Shown piece after piece: positions 6,010-11,314 of a stretch of DNA of 24,165 bases. Origin of the DNA: a virus; IMG/VR virus record IMGVR_UViG_3300030108_002424, positions 1 to 24,165 of that record. One strand, 5' to 3'. The position numbers and the translations under genes are program-made. The notes under the pieces are model-generated. The model ran no database searches. It had not been told where the DNA came from and saw only the letters and a program-made list of their open reading frames with translations. Position 1 is the first letter of the stretch, and every line of letters starts with the position of its first letter.

Positions 6010-6058
6010 TTATAAAATAAAAAAACAAAAAAATTTTTTTTAAAATGACACTTTTCGG

Positions 6059-6186
6059 TATACAAATGCTAGAAGTGTTATATACCAACGTTTATTCGCT
6101 GAAATTTGTATCCAAATTTGTATCCTGAAAATATACAAATTCTAGAATGCTTATATACCAACGCTTATTTAATGAAATTTGTATCC
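6059..6186. repeat. Two 55-bp tandem direct repeats with inverted ends
   Basis: Units at 6059-6113 and 6132-6186 match at 47 of 55 positions by eye. Both share TTATATACCAACG and TATACAAAT on the left, and GAAATTTGTATCC on the right. ATACAAAT at the left edge is the reverse complement of ATTTGTAT at the right edge, so each unit is bounded by inverted repeats. An extra ATTTGTAT sits between the units at 6116-6123. Confidence 0.8.
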
Positions 6187-6268
6187 TGAGGGTTTATCAG
6201 CGTGGCTGTCTAGGGGACGCGCGCACGGAAAAGGTAATCAAAAATATTTTATTTTAAAAATTAACCTG

Positions 6269-6274
6269 TATACT
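6269..6274 (+). promoter_or_regulatory. -10 element with leaderless geometry
   Basis: TATACT (6269-6274) is six bases from the ATG at 6281, exactly the spacing of the promoter at 1209-1237. No convincing -35 box is seen at the expected distance, where the sequence is only T/A-rich. Confidence 0.35.
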
Positions 6275-6280
6275 AGGGCT

Positions 6281-6571
6281 ATGCCTAAGAGAAGAAGAAA
6301 ACAAGTCGTAGGCCATTCAACGCCCGACTTACCCTATCCTAAAGTCCGAGTCGAGTGGATCGATATCTTATCCGATTCAGGCTGGGCTACTGATAAAGAG
6401 TTCGACAAAATGGATTTAAGTCACCCTGTGAATGAAGGTTGGTTATATTCTAAAGATAAGAAATCAATTAAATTGTTTGCGTCTTTTGATAAAGAGGATG
6501 ATGGTAGTATTACTTTTGGGGATCGGACGATGATTCCTCGTCAGTGTGTGAAGAAGATGACAAAGATTTAA
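6281..6571 (+). CDS. Hypothetical phage protein, 96 aa
   Basis: The ATG at 6281 was chosen because the frame upstream overlaps non-coding repeats and the protein then begins with a natural basic N-terminus (MPKRRRKQVVGHSTPD). The rest is soluble and acidic, with DLPYPKVRVEWIDI and IKLFASFDKEDDGSITFGDR. I recall similar 90-100 residue proteins from marine phages, with no known role. The last 62 bp overlap the 3' end of the antisense small terminase gene. No ribosome site is present, and the nearby -10 element suggests a leaderless transcript. Confidence 0.65.
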   Translation: MPKRRRKQVVGHSTPDLPYPKVRVEWIDILSDSGWATDKEFDKMDLSHPVNEGWLYSKDKKSIKLFASFDKEDDGSITFGDRTMIPRQCVKKMTKI

Positions 6572-7046
6572 CAGGTGCGTTTAGTTGCTTCTTCGCTTTT
6601 TTAAGTTCTATTTCTTCAGCTTCAATTACTTTAATTTTTTCTTTTAGTTCTGCCGTTGAAAGATCATCAAGTTTACCTGTACGCATTTCAGTTCTGTTAA
6701 TATATAAATCAGAAGCTTTACCACGCAACTCTTCAGCCCTAATTGCTGCTTGCATGTTGCCTTTCTTTTCAGATTTAATACCTAGATTTCCAAGTCTTGC
6801 TATGTGGTTTTCATAATTGACTTCAAACTTGTTAAGTTTTTCTCTCCTGAGTTCTGTCAAATAAGCTACCACCTTTGGAGATTTTTTAATGTTTTGAAGC
6901 TCTGATGCTGTGAACCTAGCTCGGTCTGCACTATATCCCGCTTGTATCGCAGCTTCCGTGCCTGTAACTGGTCCGTCTTTGCCACCGAAAACTAATATCT
7001 CGCAGAATTTCATCTGCATCTCTGTTAATCTACTTGGTACTCCCAT
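6510..7046 (-). CDS. terS: Terminase small subunit (Terminase_2-like)
   Basis: The 178-residue reverse-strand protein has the N-terminal DNA-binding helices of small terminases: LTEMQMKFCEILVFGG (7-22), TEAAIQAGYSADRARFTASE (30-49) and KKSPKVVAYLTELRR. A coiled segment (AELKEKIKVIEAEEIELKKA) follows and supports oligomerisation. It would recognise the packaging site and load the large subunit. Unusually, it lies 5.3 kb from the large terminase gene and on the opposite strand. The serine- and aspartate-rich C-terminus is encoded in the region overlapping the gene ending at 6571. Confidence 0.8.
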   Translation of the reverse strand: MGVPSRLTEMQMKFCEILVFGGKDGPVTGTEAAIQAGYSADRARFTASELQNIKKSPKVVAYLTELRREKLNKFEVNYENHIARLGNLGIKSEKKGNMQAAIRAEELRGKASDLYINRTEMRTGKLDDLSTAELKEKIKVIEAEEIELKKAKKQLNAPVKSLSSSSHTDEESSSDPQK

Positions 7047-7050
7047 ATAC

Positions 7051-7078
7051 TTGCATTATATAAGATTTTGTGTATATA
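7051..7078 (+). promoter_or_regulatory. Divergent forward promoter candidate
   Basis: TTGCAT (7051-7056), 16 bp and TATATA (7073-7078) precede the gene at 7093. It overlaps the reverse promoter of the small terminase gene, so the two would compete for polymerase. Confidence 0.4.
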
Positions 7079-7082
7079 TCAA
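7055..7082 (-). promoter_or_regulatory. Promoter of small terminase gene
   Basis: On the reverse strand TTGATA (7077-7082), a 16-bp spacer and TATAAT (7055-7060) precede the start codon by eight bases. The transcript would begin one or two bases from the ATG, so it is nearly leaderless and lacks a ribosome site. Confidence 0.65.
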
Positions 7083-7092
7083 CATTAGAAAT

Positions 7093-7317
7093 ATGATAGA
7101 CGGAAAGACATTTAGACAAGGTTTAGATAAGTTTTTTAAATCGCCTGTATGTCAAGGTGCCCGAGTTCAAATTGAATTACCCAATGGTGAAATGTATGAC
7201 ATCACAGGAGCAAAACTTTTGGAGAATAGAATCATAGGTTCTAAAGAATCACATCGCCTGGTATTGACCTGCAAAAAACCCACCGCAAAGATGGGTAAAA
7301 TAATTAAATCTTTATAG
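7093..7317 (+). CDS. Hypothetical protein, 74 aa
   Basis: The ATG at 7093 starts MIDGKTFRQGLDKFF; the open frame further upstream is antisense to the terminase gene and was not used. A strand-like middle (ARVQIELPNGEMYDITGAKL) and a basic C-terminus (KKPTAKMGKIIKSL) suggest a small beta-rich fold, possibly binding nucleic acid. No domain is recognised. There is no Shine-Dalgarno sequence in the short predicted leader. It is divergent from the small terminase gene and precedes a strong promoter at 7318. Confidence 0.65.
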   Translation: MIDGKTFRQGLDKFFKSPVCQGARVQIELPNGEMYDITGAKLLENRIIGSKESHRLVLTCKKPTAKMGKIIKSL

Positions 7318-7345
7318 TTGACAATATAATATTATCCCTTATATT
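7318..7345 (+). promoter_or_regulatory. Sigma70-type promoter
   Basis: TTGACA (7318-7323), 16 bp and TATATT (7340-7345) form a good promoter directly after the stop of the previous gene. The leader is about 15 bases and contains AAAGGA (7355-7360), six bases before the ATG at 7367. Confidence 0.75.
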
Positions 7346-7366
7346 CTTACATAGAAAGGATATATT

Positions 7367-7759
7367 ATGAAAAATAAAACTAAACTTACAGGCCTAGAAC
7401 TTAATTGTATTGAAGTTGCAGTACAACATCTTATAGACGAGTTAGAAGATGCTCTTAAAGATAAAATGGATTCTTTTTATGTCTATAAATCTTTAAAAGA
7501 AAGATTAAACGCAACCAAGTCAGTTAAGAAAAAACTTTGGAATGTAAGTGGATTAATAGATGATTTAGAACAATCACATTATCCTGTAACGGCACAACAA
7601 GTTGCTAAATTTACAGACACTTATGATCACGGGGATTCTGATTGTTGGATTGCAGATATTCTTAATGCAGAGGTAAATATACCTAAGCTAAGACACGCAA
7701 TCAGAGGCTTGGATGAAAAAAACCCAGGCAATATTGGTTATTTATATAGAAAGGAATAG
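7367..7759 (+). CDS. Hypothetical protein, 130 aa
   Basis: The first gene of a small forward operon with a clear promoter and ribosome site (AAAGGA). The protein is soluble, mostly helical and acidic: GLELNCIEVAVQHLIDELED near the start, KERLNATKSVKKKLWNVSG in the middle and YDHGDSDCWIADILNAEVN toward the end. No known domain or catalytic pattern was recognised. It is followed four bases later by another small gene. Early expression is suggested by the promoter; role unknown. Confidence 0.7.
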   Translation: MKNKTKLTGLELNCIEVAVQHLIDELEDALKDKMDSFYVYKSLKERLNATKSVKKKLWNVSGLIDDLEQSHYPVTAQQVAKFTDTYDHGDSDCWIADILNAEVNIPKLRHAIRGLDEKNPGNIGYLYRKE

Positions 7760-7763
7760 AATA

Positions 7764-7940
7764 ATGCCAATACAAAGCAGACATATAGGATCTATTTTAT
7801 GGAACCATTATGAGTGGTGCCTAAAAGAAGGTAGAGATACCTCTTGGTATTTCTGTGATGATACTTCACAGGAACCAAAACAAAAAAATATAGAAAGAAA
7901 GGAGGTAGAACATGGTGGAAATGGAATACATAATCGTTAA
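7764..7940 (+). CDS. Hypothetical protein, 58 aa
   Basis: The ATG at 7764 is preferred to one at 7713 because AAAGGA lies just upstream (about 7751) and it starts after the previous stop. The product begins MPIQSRHIGSILWNHYEWCL and turns highly charged toward the C-terminus. No domain is recognised. Its last 29 bp overlap the next gene, whose strong ribosome site lies inside this ORF. Confidence 0.55.
   Translation: MPIQSRHIGSILWNHYEWCLKEGRDTSWYFCDDTSQEPKQKNIERKEVEHGGNGIHNR
7898..7905 (+). promoter_or_regulatory. Strong Shine-Dalgarno that fixes the start at 7912
   Basis: AAAGGAGG lies six bases before the ATG at 7912, one of the best ribosome sites in the window. It is inside the previous ORF and supports translation of the overlapping gene. 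Confidence 0.75.
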
Positions 7941-8202
7941 AAGAGTAAGATTAAGTGGCGATAGTGAAGACTTACTATCTATTCAAAAGACAGCAAAAAC
8001 TTTGAAAGAAGCACTTAAATACACTACAGCTCTCGAGATGTTAGAAGAAGATTCTTCAGGTAGAGTATCTTATGAAATCAAGATAGATATCAAAGATGCG
8101 TTTAAATACTTAAATCTAAGTGATGATGGACTAACAAAATCAAATGAAAGCACAAGTGAGTTTAATATAGCTAATCGTAATTCAGTAGTAAATATTAAAT
8201 AA
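7912..8202 (+). CDS. Hypothetical protein, 96 aa
   Basis: Third gene of the 7367 operon, with the strongest ribosome site of the group. A beta-like N-terminus (MEYIIVKRVRLSGD) leads to helical AKTLKEALKYTTALEMLEED and a strand SYEIKIDIKDA; the C-terminal 25 residues are polar and probably disordered. This is a small alpha/beta protein with no recognised family. A short AGCC-AAAT-GGCT hairpin (8209-8220) follows its stop but has no T run. Confidence 0.65.
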   Translation: MVEMEYIIVKRVRLSGDSEDLLSIQKTAKTLKEALKYTTALEMLEEDSSGRVSYEIKIDIKDAFKYLNLSDDGLTKSNESTSEFNIANRNSVVNIK

Positions 8203-8243
8203 ACTTCTAGCCAAATGGCTTCGGTTGTGTTACGTCGAAAAAG

Positions 8244-8636
8244 ATGGCACGACCGGAGTCAAAATTATACGCAGATCTCAAAAAAATTACCAAAGACTTT
8301 AAGTGGACAAGGCTTGAAAATTGGGCTTCATTAGGCACTCCTGACCTCCTTGGGTTCCATCCAAAAAAGTTTTTTTTCACACTAGAATTGAAAGTAACAA
8401 AACGCAACAAAGTAGCCCTGAGCCCACATCAGGTGGCCTGGCACCTGAGTCGTGGTCCAGGTAGCTTTGTGCTTGTGCATTGTATACATCTTAAGCAATA
8501 TCGCCTGTACCCTGGGTCTAGAATCGAGGAGCTTTTCCGCTTGGGCTTGAACCTTGAACCGTTGGTTCTTGGTTCGCTTGATGCCTGTGCCTGTAGTCTA
8601 AGAGAGTTTGTGCCTGTGCCTGAGGTCTACAAATAA
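8244..8636 (+). CDS. VRR-NUC/Holliday-junction-resolvase-like PD-(D/E)XK nuclease
   Basis: Residues 1-75 have the compact nuclease pattern: RLENWASLGTPDLLGF (23-38, E25 and D34), LELKV (47-51, E48 and K50) and SPHQVAWHL (60-68, Q63). This matches VRR-NUC enzymes, which cut structured DNA such as junctions or flaps. The C-terminal part (about residue 76 onward) is encoded by DNA resembling the repeats at 9590-9970. The tail DACACSLREFVPVPEVYK lies in two clear copies and may be repeat-derived rather than part of the fold. No ribosome site is evident before the ATG. Confidence 0.7.
   Translation: MARPESKLYADLKKITKDFKWTRLENWASLGTPDLLGFHPKKFFFTLELKVTKRNKVALSPHQVAWHLSRGPGSFVLVHCIHLKQYRLYPGSRIEELFRLGLNLEPLVLGSLDACACSLREFVPVPEVYK
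8582..8629 (+). repeat. Two copies of the TGCCTGTGCCTG-type repeat at the nuclease 3' end
   Basis: TGCCTGTGCCTGTAGTCTA (8582-8600) and TGCCTGTGCCTGAGGTCTA (8611-8629) match the core of the non-coding array at 9628, 9711 and 9950. A weaker copy is at 8502-8520. The last copy is followed by an A-rich run as in the array. Confidence 0.75.
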
Positions 8637-8685
8637 AAATAAAAAAAATTTTTCCGAGAATCATATAGCAAGCAGCCCAGGTTCC
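8637..8685. terminator. A/T tract between convergent genes
   Basis: The short gap between the forward nuclease gene and the reverse GP88-like gene holds an A-run followed by a T-run (about 8638-8653). Such a tract could end transcription from both directions, but no stable GC stem is present. Confidence 0.25.
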
Positions 8686-9291
8686 TTAGTGCTTGCCGTA
8701 AGCTATATTCTTAACGTCACGACTCCAGCAAGCTCGACAGCTTCCGCAGGTGTTGCCCTGCTCCGCTGCGGGACAAGTCTTGTCTTTGGTCACGACAGTC
8801 GAAGTCCACGGCCAAAAGCTTACCGGGCCCTGGTCGATCATATGCGAGCTAAATCTAATTATTAAATTTTTAGGAACTACTTCAGGATCCATCAAAGTCA
8901 AAAATTTTGCTTCACGGGTTGGCAGCCAGTGCCTGGTCTCTGGGGTACGCTTGCACACTTCGAATATGTTTTTTAAATGCTCCACGCTCTGGATGTCGCC
9001 TGAGTCGTGCCATCTAAAAAATTCGTTCCCTGAGACCAGGATCACCATAGCTTCGACCCATCGCGGAGAGCTCAACGCCTGTCGCCTTCGCTCTAATGCT
9101 TTTTGTACGTTGCCGAATCTATAACGACCCTTTAAAGCGTAGCAACCATAGCAGACGCTGCCTGGGATCTTAACTAGCTTTGCGCCTGTAATGCAACGGG
9201 ACGCGGGCAAGTTAAAACATGGGCCCGGCATTTTGGAGGGCTTGCTAAGCCCTCCCGTTATTTCCTTAGCTTGTTTTTTATTCAGGGGCAT
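8686..9291 (-). CDS. GP88-like cysteine-rich phage protein
   Basis: The 201-residue reverse-strand protein has features I associate with the phage GP88 family: PGSVCYGCYALKGRYRF (43-59), FFRWHDSGDI (91-100), RTPETRHWLPTREAKF (115-130) and a cysteine cluster TCGSCRACW (181-189). The nine cysteines suggest a metal or iron-sulfur site; biochemical function is unknown. GGAGG (9301-9305) lies nine bases before the ATG, inside the upstream gene, with which it overlaps by 14 bp. Base composition is richer in GC than in most of the window, suggesting a different origin. Confidence 0.7.
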   Translation of the reverse strand: MPLNKKQAKEITGGLSKPSKMPGPCFNLPASRCITGAKLVKIPGSVCYGCYALKGRYRFGNVQKALERRRQALSSPRWVEAMVILVSGNEFFRWHDSGDIQSVEHLKNIFEVCKRTPETRHWLPTREAKFLTLMDPEVVPKNLIIRFSSHMIDQGPVSFWPWTSTVVTKDKTCPAAEQGNTCGSCRACWSRDVKNIAYGKH

Positions 9292-9517
9292 TCGTTACGT
9301 CCTCCCAGTTATCCCCGTTTTTAACTTTTATGATGTCCCGGGCGTATATACTGCCAGATTCTGAAAACATTCCAATTTCATCTCCATTAGAAAAAATTAA
9401 AACAATGTTTTTCAAGCCCTTGCCCTGTTTTGGAGATTCTAACAGCTTACCAGATACTGGTGTACCTAATTGCATTGTTAAAATCTTATCGCCTTTTTTT
9501 AGGTTTTTATATTCCAT
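9278..9517 (-). CDS. Hypothetical protein, 79 aa, possible small beta-barrel
   Basis: The first gene of the two-gene reverse operon with the GP88-like protein. The sequence (YKNLKKGDKILTMQLG, then KNIVLIFSNGDEIGMF and ARDIIKVKNGDNW) has the short strands and glycine turns expected of an SH3-like barrel, but no family signature. GAGG (9526-9529) lies eight bases before the ATG. The promoter just upstream contains a perfect palindrome, so the operon is probably regulated. The product might bind nucleic acid or assist the GP88-like protein; both are inferences. Confidence 0.65.
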   Translation of the reverse strand: MEYKNLKKGDKILTMQLGTPVSGKLLESPKQGKGLKNIVLIFSNGDEIGMFSESGSIYARDIIKVKNGDNWEDVTNAPE

Positions 9518-9542
9518 AATATAAACCTCGCTTTCTAATTTT

Positions 9543-9571
9543 TAAATATCCCATATTATATGGGCTGTCAA
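9543..9571 (-). promoter_or_regulatory. Promoter with operator-like palindrome in the spacer
   Basis: On the reverse strand TTGACA (9566-9571), a 17-bp spacer and TATTTA (9543-9548) form a promoter for the two-gene operon. The spacer contains CCCATAT-T-ATATGGG (9550-9564), a perfect inverted repeat. A dimeric repressor or activator bound there would sit directly under RNA polymerase. Confidence 0.65.
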
Positions 9572-9589
9572 TAAAAAATCGTGCAAGCT

Positions 9590-9990
9590 TCACCGGGCCC
9601 GGCTTCGCTGCCGCTGTGGCGTGGTCGTGCTTGTGCTTGTAGTCTATTTATAAAGAAAAAAAAAATAAAACTTTGCGTGAAGCACGTGGCGAGCTGCCTG
9701 GTCTGCTGTGTGCTTGTGCTTGTAGTCTATACATAAATAAAAAAAAAATAAGTGTTGTAAAATTGCAACAGTTTTTTGGTGATGAGGTGCGTGGAGCTCC
9801 ACCGGGTCTGCTGTGTGTTTCTGCGTGTGTTGGTGAAAACTACGTGGAGCTTTACCGGGTCTGCTGTGCGTTTCTGCTTGTAAACTGAATTTTTCATTGG
9901 TTTATTGAGATGAGAGACGTAGAAGCTGTTGGAGCTTACTGTGTGTTTCTGCTTGTGCCTGAAGTCTACACATAAATAAATAAAAATAAC
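9590..9990 (+). repeat. TGCTTGTGCTTGTAGTCTA repeat array
   Basis: Core copies lie at 9628-9646, 9711-9729 and 9950-9968 (with C/T and A/G variants). Each is followed by ATAAA-type A-rich sequence. Two units without the TAGTCTA part, 9790-9828 and 9843-9881, match at 35 of 39 positions, spaced 53 bp. They share CGTGGAGCT, ACCGGGTCTGCTGTG and TTTCTGC. Unit spacing is irregular (about 50-110 bp), unlike CRISPR or simple tandem repeats. Confidence 0.75.
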
Positions 9991-10014
9991 CCCCGCAACC
10001 TAAGGTTGCAGGGG
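9990..10014. terminator. Strong GC hairpin at the end of the repeat array
   Basis: CCCCCGCAACC (9990-10000), loop TAA and GGTTGCAGGGG (10004-10014) form an 11-bp stem with one C/A mismatch. The downstream ATCTTT is a poor T run on the forward strand. On the reverse strand a T-rich run follows, so leftward termination is the better fit. Confidence 0.5.
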
Positions 10015-10071
10015 ATCTTTAGAAAGGTTGTATTCTCTAAAACTTATTTCATTGCTGAAATTGGAGAATAC

Positions 10072-10085
10072 ATATCCCATATAAT
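10072..10085 (+). promoter_or_regulatory. ATATCCCATATAAT motif, possible -10 region
   Basis: TATAAT at 10080-10085 is a perfect -10 hexamer preceded by ATATCCCA, a word that recurs beside other starts in this window. No -35 box is found at 16-18 bp, so if this is a promoter it needs another factor or is weak. Confidence 0.35.
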
Positions 10086-10157
10086 CATATTTTATTTTTT
10101 TTCAAGGTGTGATATATATAAAGAACAAATCAATCAATGATTTGTAGAAAGGAAAAA

Positions 10158-11111
10158 ATGGCTAGAGTGAAAATGAATAACGAGTATCGGACAAAGATAG
10201 CAAATCAAGTCCGAAATGCGTTAGACAATGATAAGTTAAACTCAAAGCGAGAGGCTTATTATCAACACCTAGAACTTGTCAAAGAACAATATCCAAAATT
10301 CTTTGACGAGGCAAAAACGATTGTCCAAAGGTCTTACCCTAAAGAACATTGTGATACTTTAAATCACTTTAAAAATCTTTATGGCGATCCTTGTGATGTT
10401 GTTGCGAAAGATAGTTGTTATTATTTTGCTTATACTGATAATGATATGAGTGAAGAAGAATACCATAACAACGAGGTCAAAAAACATTTTGATTTCAAGT
10501 TAAATGGTAATCTAAATGGTAATGAATATGATCGTAATGACGACTTTGCCTATTCTTATTATCGAGATGAGATGAAAGAAAGAAATCTCAATCCTGATAT
10601 AAACATTGAGCAAGAGGACAATCAAAATAACCCTCATTGGGAAAAACACAAAAACGCAAATAAAAGTTTTATCAAAGAAGTTGAAAATGACTTCAATGGT
10701 AATTTTGCGTGTGATGTTATAGGTACATCTTATTGTCGTTCAAGGGCGATTGCGTGTACTAAAGAGGAATTTCAAAGAATGAATGAATTCATTCAAATGA
10801 AATCTAATTTAGTCAAGTATCATCAAGAATGGCAAAGAGGAATTAGAGAGGATATGAAAGATATCAAAGCCTCTTTAAAACTTTTAAGAAACCTAGATGA
10901 GGGTATCGATTTAGCGAATAAAACTTTCGAGGCACTTGATATTGATACTCGACTTGAAGAAAGTCAAATTATCAGATCGAACTCGACAGGATTAGTTTTA
11001 TATAGTCCTGAAAATGTCGCTAGTCGTATAGCAGAAAGAAGAAAGGCGAAACTAACAAGAGAGGAAAAAATCGCCTTATATAAACAAATGCAATCTAGTG
11101 GAATAAACTAG
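10158..11111 (+). CDS. Hypothetical protein, 317 aa, first gene of an accessory operon
   Basis: AGAAAGGA (10146-10153) places the start at 10158 rather than 10137. The protein is large, soluble and highly charged, rich in Asn, Asp, Glu and Lys. It opens MARVKMNNEYRTKIANQVRN, has VAKDSCYYFAYTDNDMSEEE near residue 90 and a helical C-terminal half (REDMKDIKASLKLLRNLDEG; RIAERRKAKLTREEKIALYK). The N-terminal layout faintly recalls the putative nucleotide-modification-associated Nmad5 domain, but I would not assign it. No catalytic motif is visible. It leads five genes ending at a strong terminator. Confidence 0.7.
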   Translation: MARVKMNNEYRTKIANQVRNALDNDKLNSKREAYYQHLELVKEQYPKFFDEAKTIVQRSYPKEHCDTLNHFKNLYGDPCDVVAKDSCYYFAYTDNDMSEEEYHNNEVKKHFDFKLNGNLNGNEYDRNDDFAYSYYRDEMKERNLNPDINIEQEDNQNNPHWEKHKNANKSFIKEVENDFNGNFACDVIGTSYCRSRAIACTKEEFQRMNEFIQMKSNLVKYHQEWQRGIREDMKDIKASLKLLRNLDEGIDLANKTFEALDIDTRLEESQIIRSNSTGLVLYSPENVASRIAERRKAKLTREEKIALYKQMQSSGIN

Positions 11112-11121
11112 GTTGATAAAC

Positions 11122-11147
11122 GAGGCGATCTTGTATAAGGTCGCCTC
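11122..11147 (+). terminator. Hairpin in operon, possible attenuator or RNA-processing site
   Basis: GAGGCGATCTT (11122-11132), loop GTAT and AAGGTCGCCTC (11137-11147) form an 11-bp stem with one G-T wobble, straight after the stop of the 317-residue gene. No T run follows, so it is more likely an mRNA 3'-end stabiliser or partial terminator than a full stop. Confidence 0.5.
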
Positions 11148-11167
11148 ATAATAGAAAGGAAAACAAA

Positions 11168-11314
11168 ATGAACAAAGAAATGTTAAACGAGATTATCAGA
11201 TTAATAAAAGTTAATACTGATAATAATTTAATCTTGCTTAAAGAATTAATTGAACAAAGAGCTAGATTAGAAAAACTAGAGAAAGAAAGAGAGGTTAAAG
11301 CTGATGTTGTTTAA
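11168..11314 (+). CDS. Small coiled-coil protein, 48 aa
   Basis: GAAAGGA (11154-11160) lies seven bases before the ATG. The peptide starts MNKEMLNEIIRLIKVNTDNN and has leucine/isoleucine heptads through LILLKELIEQRARLEKLEKE, a likely short coiled coil. It overlaps the next gene by 11 bp. Small coiled-coil phage peptides often bind host or phage proteins, but nothing here identifies a partner. Confidence 0.6.
   Translation: MNKEMLNEIIRLIKVNTDNNLILLKELIEQRARLEKLEKEREVKADVV

Larger units (their letters stand above)
6010..6280. other. Non-coding AT-rich region with iteron-like repeats, candidate origin or operator
   Basis: About 270 bp without a supported gene. It begins with an A/T tract (6010-6046), then a tandem pair of 55-bp units (listed separately) that contain the octamer ATACAAAT or its complement at 6060, 6104, 6116, 6133 and 6177. 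It ends with a short GC-rich stretch (6202-6234) and a -10-like TATACT before the gene at 6281. The layout, AT tract plus iterated short motifs, resembles phage replication origins or multi-site operators. This is inference from pattern. Confidence 0.45.
9572..10157. other. Gene-free region containing a degenerate repeat array
   Basis: No credible gene occupies this stretch. It holds several repeat units that start near a CGTGGAGCT..ACCGGG core, pass through GTCTGCTGTGTG and TGCTTGTGCTTGTAGTCTA, and end in an A-rich run, plus a hairpin at 9990-10014. After 10015 come TTAGAAAGGTTG-type sequence, ATATCCCATATAAT (10072-10085) and an AT-rich lead-in to the gene at 10158. The forward strand is strongly G/T-biased. 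Origin, non-coding RNA or protein-binding array are all possible. Confidence 0.6.

Noticed and set aside
6544-6816. Forward ORF opposite the small terminase
   Set aside because: Serine/phenylalanine-rich antisense product with no start signal; the reverse frame is a recognisable terminase.
8608-9124. Forward ORFs opposite the GP88-like gene
   Set aside because: They are antisense shadows; the reverse frame has motifs, a strong ribosome site and an operon partner.
9673-9888. Forward ORF of 71 codons across the repeat array
   Set aside because: The product only translates the repeats (LLCACACSL, LLCVSACV), with no start signal and no natural composition.
9590-9990. CRISPR-like array
   Set aside because: Units vary in length and sequence, spacing is irregular, spacers are not unique sequences of constant size, and no cas gene is present.
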